A DNA stretch of 15,825 nt from Hemicentrotus pulcherrimus (taxonomy: Eukaryota > Echinodermata > Echinoidea > Camarodonta > Strongylocentrotidae). Within the stretch, counting starts at the first letter, position 1; each line of letters starts with the position of its first letter. The notes beneath the pieces are model-generated. The model was given only the letters and a program-made list of their open reading frames with translations. It made no database searches and had not been told where the DNA came from. Shown here piece after piece: positions 8,853 through 15,825 of the stretch. Position numbers and translations under genes: made by a program. The DNA lies in the NCBI GenBank assembly GCA_003118195.1, contig BEXV01001966.1, positions 22,502-38,326 on the forward strand, in the 5' to 3' direction.

Positions 8853-8906
8853 ATAATAATAATAACAATACATTACATTTATAATGCGCTTAATACAATG
8901 TTTCTA
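8853..8906 (+). mobile_element. 54 bp fragment of an (ATA)n-headed dispersed repeat inserted in the LINE
   Basis: The insert starts with ATAATAATAATAAC and continues CATTTATAATGCGCTTAATA, resembling the left end of the element at 11041-11330. It interrupts the LINE frame between codons for LATT and LAPLL. AGTT occurs on both sides (8849-8852 and 8907-8910). Removing the insert plus one AGTT rejoins the LINE frame, so the boundaries are well supported. The 4 bp duplication is a suggestion only. Confidence 0.7.
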
Positions 8907-9513
8907 AGTTGTTGCCAATTGCTTCAAGACTCATGGAGTTATACCATCCGGTCCAGCAGCTTTGTGTATCTTCAAGCCAAAGAGCAATTTTTCTACACCC
9001 TTTGGGGTGAACACAATATATTCTATTTCTTGAAATGATGAGGTCACAGGTAGTAAGTTGTCTGGGATGGGCGTTTTCATGGTAAATGCACTTTGGAACT
9101 GTTGGTCCAGCGCTTCAGCTTTTGCTATCGGATCAGTGAATGTAGTACCATTAGTTTTCAGTTCTGCTCTTCTTGTGTTATCAGACCTGTTACATGTATG
9201 TTTGATGAACCTCCAAAATCTCTTTATACTGTCATATTTCGTGTTATCTTCAGCGGTAGGGATTCCACGTAATTCCAATACGCCCTCCTCAGCTCTTGTT
9301 GCAGTGTTTTCTTGATTTCTCTTACTTCTACCTCCAAATGATAGGAGATGAGTCCATGATGTCTTGATTATAGGTCTCTACAACTTTTGTTCAACCTGTC
9401 TCTCCTTTTGATGATCCTTCTTATCTTCTTCGTAATCCATGGTAGGTCATCCTTCTCAGATATCAGTTTCTGTAGCACAAAATCTGTCATTCCCTTCTCT
9501 ATTCCACTTTTAG

Positions 9514-9681
9514 AGGGAACCAAAACCTTCATACTAAGTTACTTTTATTGTAAAGTTTAAGATATTTGAATAAAATCAGTGAAAATTTGAACAAAATCAT
9601 TTTCATTTCGATTTTCGATTTTATTCAAATATTTTTAACTTTACAATGAAAGTAACTTAGTACGAAGGTTTTGGTTCACTT
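9514..9681. mobile_element. 168 bp hairpin MITE with TA target duplication (Tc1/mariner-like)
   Basis: Its two halves are nearly complementary over about 65 bp. The left arm starts GAGGGAACCAAAACCTTCAT; the right arm, read inverted, starts AAGTGAACCAAAACCTTCGT. Both continue ACTAAGTTACTTT and then the complementary TATTTGAATAAAATC region. TA flanks both sides (9512-9513 and 9682-9683). It lies inside the LINE, and taking it out with one TA rejoins the LINE codons in frame (AWIIF then KSGIEKG). A TA duplication with long inverted ends fits a Tc1/mariner-derived MITE; the superfamily is inferred. Confidence 0.88.
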
Positions 9682-9820
9682 TAAAGATAATCCATGCTTC
9701 ATCCATAGAGCATAAGTCAAGCTTGTCTGCAATTTCCTCACTGACAACTTCCATGAAGTCAGCCTTCTCCCAGTCAGCTTTGCTGTAGATATTGATTTTT
9801 CTTCTCACTTGCTTCTGCCG

Positions 9821-10540
9821 AAATTGAAATTGAAACCTTTATTGTTCGTGATCCTGAGGCTGAAAGTGATACTCAATAAATGAGGAGTGATATGAAAGAG
9901 CAGGTTTTTCTCCATATTCCCCAAAGGGGTGCACCCCCCAAATTCTATACAAAAATCTTGGTCAAAACAGCGATTGTTGTTTGCAGCCTAGCTCCAAAAT
10001 TTGCCACTTTCCTGAAGCCACCCCCAGGCTTAACCCGCTAGATATAAGAAAATATCTATGCACTTATTTTTTCGCTAGCCCCAAGAGATCACTCTCAATA
10101 ACAGTTTAAAAATACCCTTCCCCCTATTTGTTGGATCAGCTAATTAGGGAGGCGTGCGCTCTGCTCAGTCCAAACCATGGTTACATCGCACATAACATCT
10201 GCACATACATGTAAATATGCAATCGGACCGCGTATGTATTACTAGATTCTGTCCGGATGACGTCCGGATCATGGATTTGCATCAGAAGATGAAAAGATTG
10301 CTTTTTGGCCCTTACGCTTTGACAATTCACATTAAGAATTTTAATGGAATGGAAACTTATCTTCTTAGGTTTTATAACTTTCTCAGTGAGGACGTTTCAT
10401 GTATGAATTGGTGACCCTATGTGTCACTCTCTGTGAAGGAGGGGTCATTTACTGTACATATCCTCTTCATTCTCTTCATCTTCCACGCCTGAGTCGAGGA
10501 CATCGAAAGTGTTATTATTGGTTGAAAGACCCAAGGTATT
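9821..10540. other. Gene-free stretch between the LINE and the CCAATTGG repeats
   Basis: I see no coding exon. A 65-codon open frame at 10217-10414 has no recognised motif and no splice support. The left edge carries a short tandem AAATTG (9821-9832). C-rich patches at 9934-9940 and 10020-10025 have no assigned meaning. Confidence 0.4.
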
Positions 10541-10730
10541 ATAGTCCCCATTGAAACCAACTGGCAATTGGTTTTAATGGGGACTAATTGCCATTTGGTT
10601 CCAATGGGGACCAATTGCCAAATGGTTCCAATAGGAACCCATTGTTTCACGTTCCATGTACTCCAAATTGCCAATTGGTATTGAATTGGGATTCAATGGG
10701 GACATTCAATGGGAATTCAATTTGTAAATC
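10541..10730. repeat. CCAATTGG-type repeat block 1, period about 27 bp
   Basis: Units of the form TTGGTTCCAATGGGGACCAATTGCCA recur with a 27-28 bp period (10568, 10595, then degenerate copies), followed by looser ATTGAATTGGGATTCAATGG sequence. Because the period is a multiple of three, the minus strand reads as repeated QLVPIGT peptides, which I regard as an artefact. The units are partly self-complementary. Confidence 0.75.
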
Positions 10731-10828
10731 AATGCAGGTAGAAGAACCAGTGATAAATTGATACTTCATAATCGATATTGGCAACTGTCCATCAATTAGG
10801 TTAATTCTATTCTCAATTGTATTAACTC

Positions 10829-10858
10829 CATCACATAGATCATTTGATCTATGTGATG
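10829..10858. repeat. Perfect 14 bp inverted repeat with a 2 nt loop
   Basis: CATCACATAGATCA (10829-10842) is followed by TT and then by its exact complement (10845-10858). It is a short, tight cruciform-forming palindrome lying between repeat blocks. Confidence 0.75.
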
Positions 10859-11040
10859 TGACACATATATATGTATACTAAATATGTACATGTATATTGT
10901 TTCTTGGTTAGTAATCATTTAATCAATATATCTATTGCTAAAACATGAATGTAATTGTAAAATGATCAGACAAAATAATCTATTGGTTAATAATACCAAA
11001 GGAAAATGGAAATCACAAATGATGTGCATTGTCTTAATTT

Positions 11041-11330
11041 ATAATAATAATAATGCGTATTTCTTATATAGCGCTTTTTCAAGACCGAAGGCCCTCTCAA
11101 AGCGCTTTACAGATATATATATTATTACCCCGGTCATAGGATTCAGGCTTACCCGCACACGATGTATGCACATTCTCCACTCCCTGGGGAGCATTCCAGC
11201 CAGGCGTCTTTTTTACGAGCGCACACTTGCTAATCTAACCACATTAGCTTTCGCATCCTACCGGGTACCCATTTAACACCTGGGTGGAGAGTGGCAAATG
11301 TAGATCAATGTCTTGCCAAAGGACATTTGC
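11041..11330 (+). mobile_element. SINE-like / non-autonomous dispersed repeat with (ATA)n head
   Basis: It starts with a (ATA)n tract, then TATATAGCGCTTTTTCAAGA and the internal pair AGCGCTTT / CAAAGCGCTTTAC. It continues through CTAACCACATTAGCTTTCGC and ACACCTGGGTGGAGAGTGGC to CTTGCCAAAGGACA. I recall this type of sequence as a very common repeat in sea urchins and other marine deuterostomes. The usual continuation after AAGGACA is missing, so this copy is probably truncated on the right. It is not a gene: the 113-codon open frame across it contains no domain. Confidence 0.75.
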
Positions 11331-11404
11331 TTAACACATCATGATAAATTTATTTTTCTGTCACATGTGTAAAGTAATAATGAATATGCATGAGATGCAT
11401 AGAT

Positions 11405-11641
11405 CTGTTGGTTTCAATTGGCCCTATTAGACTTTAATTGGATTTCAATTGGACCAATCGGCCCTATTAGACTTTAAAAGGTTTTTCAATTGGTTTCAAT
11501 CGGACCAATTGAAGTCCAACTTCAGGCCAATTGGTCCAATTGAAACCAATTGGTGTCCCATTAAAGTCCAATGGGGCCTAGGCCAATGGGGCCAATGGGT
11601 CCAATTGGTCCAATAGGGACAATCTGGACCAATTGAAACCA
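11405..11641. repeat. CCAATTGG-type repeat block 2
   Basis: This is a dense run of TTTCAATTGG, GGACCAATTG and CCAATGGGGCC words on both strands. It includes two near-identical CGGCCCTATTAGACTTTAA-like units about 50 bp apart (CCCTATTAGACTTTAA at 11422 and 11463). The left side (GGTTTCAATTGG) is complementary to the right side (CCAATTGAAACC), so the block can fold on itself. It ends exactly at the left inverted terminus of the 11642-13134 segment. Confidence 0.7.
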
Positions 11642-13134
11642 TCTGGGGCTCGTTCCTAGAACCATCGACAAAACAGTCATAACTTTATCCGCCAACTACA
11701 GAGATGACTCTGATACTAGATAAATATCTCGTGAGATTGATACTATCGGCGAGAAGAGGAGCCACGACTTAGCCTTAGTCGCAATACCACCGGATTATTA
11801 CAAAAGTAATATTAGGGAAAATGCAATTATTTTAATGAATTAGAAATAAAAAAGATTGAAAATGCTCCCAAGAAATAGTTGCAATATACTTCCAAATTTG
11901 TGTAAATTGTACAACATAAGTACAAAAGTAAAATATAAGTGTGAGTATTTCATTACATGACCGGTGAGTCAGTTTTATTCTTGAGATGGGTACCCCCCGG
12001 ATATTTTCATTTGATAGTTTATAAAAATACACCCTTATATTCTTCTTAATAAAAATACAATGTTTTGAAAAATTTGTCAATTGTTTTAGGCGTCAGTACA
12101 ACATTCGAATGACAAAACTTTGACATTCCAAACGTTAAAACTCATGTTTTAAAGTATTTAGTTTACACATTTGAAGATGAAAACTAGAGAATACACTTCT
12201 AACTATGGGTTGCCTGTTGTGGCAGATTACCCATCCTATCTAGGATTTTACAATGTGGAATTAAACACATATAATCAATTCAGTTAAATGGGAAAAGCCT
12301 TAGATATAACCATGACATATTTTAAAAAGATTTTCAAATATAAAAAAACAAGAACTCCCTGTTTAAAGGTACTATGTCCCATTTGCAGGCAAAAAAAATG
12401 AAAAAGTTAAATTCCGACTGCATTTGAAAGATAATACTAATTTAAAACTTCCCTAAAAAAGGTGGGGCTTGAAAATGTCTTCAAGTCGGAAAATAATGAC
12501 TATTAGTTGTCAAATCGACTTTAGGGCTATAGAGCCCAAAAGTAATAGTCTTGATTTTCAGACAATACCGAATTGTCATACATTATATGCTGCGCGAAGA
12601 TTCAATCAGTTATAATATTGGCCATCACAAGAAGTGGGTTATTGATGTAGACAAATGCTCATGTACCCTTTACAACTCTTTTCATGTATTTTATTACCAA
12701 AGAAGAAAAAAAAGCCAGTCAGTCACTCAATAGTGTCTGACAGTGAAGTCTAGCAAGTAAACGGGTTTCCTTGCATAGTTTGAATATGAGGACACTGCTA
12801 ACGTTTAAATTTCACAGATAGGACATACATGACATATTCATAATTCCTGTAAAGTTCTACAGCATTTGAGGTTGGCTGCAAAAGGGACATAGCCGGAGGA
12901 TTTCTTGTCCTTTTTTGCCAGCCATAGTCTACCCAATAAATGACATGTGATGGCACTGCATGCCCATCAACTAAATAGTTATGACAGAGATATGACTGTG
13001 TGGAAGGCGTCATAACTCCTTAGTCAGGAAGTTGTCCTTGATGTTAGCAAAGAGGGCTTGGTGAAACACGTAGCAGACAAGTAGCTCACTAACGGTGAAT
13101 AGACTCATGACGGTTTCTAGGAACGGGCCCCAGA
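11642..13134. mobile_element. Putative 1.49 kb non-autonomous element with inverted 20-mer ends
   Basis: The left end reads TCTGGGGCTCGTTCCTAGAA and the right end, inverted, TCTGGGGCCCGTTCCTAGAA (19 of 20 identical), with weaker similarity for a few bases inside. The interior is AT-rich and contains no open frame with a recognisable domain, so any element here lacks a transposase. CCAATTGG-type repeat flanks both sides, as if the segment had inserted into it; alternatively the CCAATTGG blocks are part of a larger element. No clear target duplication is seen. Confidence 0.55.
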
Positions 13135-13260
13135 AGTCCTATTAAAGTCCCATTGAAACCTGTTAAATCCTATTGAGACCAATTGAAACCAATTGGAACC
13201 AATACAATAGAAACCAATTGAAAATTGGTGGTCAACTGTTTTCAATTGGATTTTCATCTT
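13135..13260. repeat. CCAATTGG-type repeat block 3
   Basis: Starting right after the right terminus of the 1.49 kb segment, the words CCTATTAAAGTCCCATTGAA, GACCAATTGAAACCAATTGG and GTTTTCAATTGG recur. Together with block 2 it brackets the segment, which suggests a single interrupted array. Confidence 0.65.
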
Positions 13261-13375
13261 AGCAAATTCCTATTATATATATTCATGATAGATCTTGTTT
13301 AGGTTGATGCAATTGGGATGAAACCATAGGCATAGCTGGCAGTTGCCATCCATGATCCATGCATCACACACTTAT

Positions 13376-13539
13376 GTTCTAACCTAGACCGAATTTTTCC
13401 GTCTCTTTCGTTCGTTAGCCTCTTATTAGGGTAGGGTCGGCTCTCTCTCTAAAGTCCTCTCTAAAGAGAGAGAGCCGACCCTACCCCAATAAGAGGCTAA
13501 CGAACGAAAGAGACGGAAAAATTCGGTCTAGTCCTAACC
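13376..13539. mobile_element. Foldback element A (13385-13530) with 9 bp direct repeats
   Basis: The element is 146 bp. Its two 66-base arms are complementary at 65 positions (mismatch at 13428) with a 14-base loop (13451-13464). Ends are TAGACCGAAT...ATTCGGTCTA. The flanking 9-mers are GTTCTAACC (13376-13384) and GTCCTAACC (13531-13539), 8 of 9 identical. Long inverted repeats with a 9 bp duplication are typical of Mutator-like elements; Merlin (8-9 bp) is another possibility. It carries no coding sequence, so movement would need an enzyme from elsewhere. As RNA it would form a near-perfect hairpin. Confidence 0.85.
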
Positions 13540-13620
13540 TGACACTCCTCTTCGATCGACATTCACCACATTACATAATTACATTAATATAGGCCTAGGG
13601 CCTCTGGCTCTGGCAGGCAT

Positions 13621-13783
13621 AGACTCTAGTAGACCGAAAGCTTCAGTCTGTATATCGTCGGTTGTTCCACTGAGACTTCGTCTGGCTCCACTGTGTATCT
13701 AGGTCTAGTGGAGCCAGGCCAGACGAAGTCTCAGTGGAACAACCGACGATATACAGACTGAAGCTTTCGGTCTAAGACTCTAG
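13621..13783. mobile_element. Foldback element B (13630-13774) with perfect 9 bp direct repeats
   Basis: The element is 145 bp. Arms of 56 bases (13630-13685 and 13719-13774) are perfectly complementary. After a 5-base bulge (extra CCAGG on the right arm) another 7 bp pair. The ends TAGACCGAA...TTCGGTCTA are the same as in element A, but the rest of the stem is unrelated to it. The flanks are AGACTCTAG on both sides (13621-13629 and 13775-13783), 9 of 9 identical. The perfect arms and target duplication suggest a recent insertion. Confidence 0.87.
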
Positions 13784-14524
13784 ATCTAGTAGAATTTTCA
13801 CTGAGTGGATGCAGTGATACAAATGATTGGATAAACTCTTTAAATTACCAAGCTTCTTGTCTCTAGCTCTCTGGTGGAAATGACTTGTGGGCTGATGAAT
13901 TTATTCGTCAAGGCCAAGGCCCGCGCCGGAACTCAAATCTCCTAAAACTTTATGCAGCATTACTAATTGAGCTTGAGATCGAGAAGGTCTCGACTAGCTC
14001 TCGCGTCCGGTCCGGGCTCCACTGCAACACTGCACTCACTCGACTCCCTACCACCATTTGCAGAAGACACACACACACAAACACATGACCAAAAATAATA
14101 ACAACAATGTTAGTCTTCGACACAGAAAGAACACTAGGAATCTATAATTGATTTTCTCCAACTGTACTTGCAACTATTAAAAAAAAAAAAGTTTTGATAT
14201 TATCTGTGTCAATAACAATAATTTGTTGATATTAACAAAAATTGTCTATCAAAACATTCAAATTTAATCAGTTCCATAATCTCAAGTAAAATATTTTCCT
14301 TTGAGCAAAACCTAAACAGCCGCGCCTCGAGTTTAGTCTAACATGCCAGTGCATGCGGTGGTGATGATCGAATACGTGCTGATTTAGTAGCAGCTCTCAT
14401 GTTCAATAACAAGAGGCGGACGACGCGTTGCAAAAGGAACTTTTATTATATTAACTAGACCTATTTGAAAGTTGAAGAAGAAGAAGATAACTCTTGAGTC
14501 TTCGCACTGGCCTTATCTTTGATC
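13784..14524. other. Gene-free stretch left of a candidate first exon; possible promoter region
   Basis: No coding region is supported; the 67-codon open frame at 13885-14088 has no recognisable motif. A short (AC)n tract lies at 14068-14083 and an A11 run near 14180. CpG-containing patches (13920-14010 and 14320-14430) could mark the 5' region of a rightward gene starting at 14525. I see no decisive TATA box or initiator. Confidence 0.35.
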
Positions 14525-14759
14525 ATGTTTACGAAATTCCACGATAGGGCTTGGTTCCTGTGTCTGGTGATTTGGCTTGGACCAGGCGATGGGGATGGGC
14601 ATACCGCAGCCAACGTAACGGGCCTGGAGTTGGGGGAACATGCATCTGGTAGAATGGGACATGAGGAATCCATTGGCTGGTCGTCCTTTGAGCGAGCACA
14701 AGATAAAGTAGCCATGCTGGTTGAATATCGTGAACATGTTCGGGACGATATTTTGCAAG
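14525..14759 (+). CDS. Candidate first coding exon of a secreted or membrane protein
   Basis: ATG at 14525 opens a frame of 78 codons plus one base that ends at a consensus donor, GCAAG/GTGAGT (14759/14760). The N terminus has a basic start (MFTKFHDR), a hydrophobic core (AWFLCLVIWLG) and then GPGDGDG, the shape of a signal peptide with cleavage near residue 22-25. NVT soon after is a possible N-glycosylation site. The rest (for example GWSSFERAQDKVAMLVEYRE) is soluble and helix-prone; I do not recognise the family. The minus strand also has a long open frame here, so frame length alone proves little. No second exon can be identified in the remaining 1 kb. The frame can be extended past the donor, but that reads into the repeat at 14768. 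Confidence 0.45.
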
Positions 14760-14767
14760 GTGAGTCA

Positions 14768-14820
14768 GAGACCGAATTTTCCGACTCTTTCGTTCGTTGC
14801 CTAGGGTCGGCTCTCTCTTT
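14768..14820. mobile_element. Diverged single arm of foldback element A
   Basis: AGACCGAATTTTCCGACTCT, then TTTCGTTCGTTGCC and GGGTCGGCTCTCTC, follow the order of the left arm of the hairpin at 13385. There are substitutions and a deletion of about 10 bases around TCTTATTAGGGTA. No complementary second arm lies nearby. It is either a solo terminus left by deletion or recombination, or one end of a longer element whose other end is outside the window. It begins 8 bases after the splice junction (last exon base 14759) of the candidate exon. Confidence 0.75.
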
Positions 14821-15825
14821 ATACGCAACTCTTGCAAAATTGTTATCATGGATGATGGATGTCGATTTTGACCCATAATTTCCTAAAAATGGACCATTAA
14901 CCCTTTGAGAGCGAGCCCGCGCACAGCGATTGTTTCCCCTGTGACGGAGCGATTTCGTTTACATCGCCAGTAATGGAAAATTTGGCGGTGCTTTCTACTT
15001 GTAATTGCTCATTGCGCCTCATTCAGTCATTTTCGTGATTTTTAGTAAATGTAAAAAAGAAAGATCAGACTTTTTCCTTTCTAAAAATATAAGTTTTGTT
15101 TATCAATGCGAAGAATGAGGTCTGTTATTTTTGAGGGGAATTGCCGTCTTATTTTGCTGAAGCTTCACTTCTTTCCTTTTCAATAAACTCACAATACAAA
15201 TTGCGTAAGCACCGCCGCACGTGCAGATCGGTCGACACCTCCATTCATTTCCCCATTGTCGATTGTCGTCTGCTAAAGCCGTGGCGAGAGAGAGAAAGAG
15301 TAAGAGGTCGTTTTTCAGAACATAACATTTGAACATTTTATATGCCCTCTCAAACCAAGACCGGCTTTAGGTTGATCAAGATATTTTACTCAAACCTGCT
15401 CCAAAATGGTTACATGCCCTCGTAAAGGTATATAAGTTGGAGTTGGTTGTTTGTATTGTCATGTATATTGACCTATTGACCTACGTTTAGGCCTACATCC
15501 TCGGTAATCTTACAGAGTAGTTACTTCTTTACATTCTTTTGTTCCTCTTAGGGTGGGGGATAAGCCTTTCATAAAAGAGGTCCATACATGAATAATTCGC
15601 TAAATTGGTCAAGTTTATAAAATGAAAAGCGTATTGTCATGTAAATACACTACATCGATAATGCTTGGACGAATATGATGAAAAACTGATAATACGACCC
15701 GTAATACGAATATCTGAAATGCGCAAGGGTGCATGAAACTTGGAAGTAGCGTCAAGCAAGAATCCTGGCAAGAATATAGAACGGACGCGCACGTACGCGT
15801 CCGTCTCCAGCTGTACGGGTATTTC
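14821..15825. other. Gene-free right end of the window
   Basis: I can support no exon. CpG-richer patches occur at 14910-15000. The small open frames at 15103-15336 (-) and 15141-15332 (+) overlap on opposite strands and show no motif. A 24 bp near-palindrome lies at 15781-15804. If the candidate first exon at 14525 is real, this stretch would be its first intron. Confidence 0.4.
15781..15804. repeat. 24 bp near-perfect GC-rich palindrome
   Basis: ACGGACGCG (15781-15789) pairs with CGCGTCCGT (15796-15804). The middle ACGT is also self-complementary, and only one pair (C15790 with A15795) mismatches. It contrasts with the AT-rich surroundings. It may be the end of a repeat that continues beyond the window. 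Confidence 0.7.

Larger units (their letters stand above)
8232..9820 (-). pseudogene. CR1/Jockey-like LINE reverse transcriptase, degraded and carrying two insertions
   Basis: Read leftward, pieces in several frames match a non-LTR retrotransposon ORF2 from the linker after the endonuclease through the RT palm. They are YSKADWEKADF (near 9790), SEKDDLPWITKKIRR (near 9430), KRFWRFIKHT and HKAAGPDGITP (9230-8933), PEVWRKANVVPIYK and NYRPISLT (8790-8710), KVGHQRLLHKL (8470s), PQGSVLGP (8325-8350) and FADDA (8246-8260). Several frameshifts and a stop just before PQGSVLGP show that it is inactive. Motif A reads MNFLKAINKV where LDFSKAFDKV is usual, so the catalytic Asp is Asn. Sequence after FADD is missing and the gypsy fragment begins. 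The clade is inferred from the motif style. Confidence 0.87.

Noticed and set aside
10417..10674. Minus-strand open frame with repeated QLVPIGT peptides
   Set aside because: The repetition follows from the 27 bp DNA period of the CCAATTGG block; there is no start context, splice pattern or known domain.
10935..11276. Plus-strand 113-codon open frame
   Set aside because: It runs across the dispersed repeat at 11041-11330 and shows no protein motif.
12551..12733. Possible coding fragment inside the 1.49 kb segment
   Set aside because: The 60-codon open frame has no transposase or other motif; the segment appears non-coding.
14461..14876. Minus-strand open frames opposite the candidate first exon
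   Set aside because: They have no signal peptide, known motif or consistent splice sites. The plus strand offers ATG, a signal-like sequence and a consensus donor. I cannot exclude them fully.
1..15825. CRISPR array, phage, or bacterial defence system
   Set aside because: Introns, microsatellites, LINE and gypsy fragments show a eukaryotic genome; no spacer-repeat arrays or operons are present.

Overview
This window looks like nuclear DNA of a marine invertebrate, most likely an echinoderm such as a sea urchin or sea star. I judge this from the GT-AG introns of 550 to 1255 bp, the low GC (estimated by eye), the CA/GA/AT microsatellites, and several short dispersed repeats of types I associate with echinoderm and other marine deuterostome genomes. 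The species assignment is inference. There is no bacterial-style gene organisation, tRNA, rRNA or CRISPR array.

The one convincing cellular gene runs leftward from 7554 to 2659. Five exons with canonical splice sites and matching phases at all four junctions join into one open frame of 1530 nt (509 codons plus stop). The product resembles LRRC14 of the PRAME/LRRC14 family: an N-terminal helical region with IPHHLYPVL and AWPF motifs, then about six leucine-rich repeats. Its introns hold repeats, including a long CT tract directly before one acceptor and a tandem/inverted repeat in the last intron. The left 2.3 kb is non-coding, with two copies of a roughly 155 bp inverted-repeat element, one of them probably in the gene's 3' flank.

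From about 7870 to 9820 lies a graveyard of retroelements. A frameshifted, internally deleted Ty3/gypsy-type integrase fragment (+) abuts a degraded CR1/Jockey-like LINE reverse transcriptase (-). The LINE has itself been hit twice: by a 168 bp hairpin MITE with a TA target duplication, and by a 54 bp fragment of a common microsatellite-headed repeat. Removing either insert with one target copy restores the interrupted LINE frame at that point.

From 10540 to 13260 the sequence is dominated by CCAATTGG-rich simple repeats, a SINE-like or non-autonomous repeat (11041-11330), and a 1.49 kb segment bounded by inverted 20-mers.

At 13385-13774 are two near-perfect foldback hairpins, 99 bp apart. 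They share the terminus TAGACCGAA but have different stems, and each is flanked by its own 9 bp direct repeat. This is the best candidate for a little-described mobile family in the window. A diverged single arm of the first one sits at 14768, immediately after a strong splice donor that ends a candidate first exon (14525-14759) encoding a signal-peptide-like N terminus. The remaining right end shows no gene that I can support.
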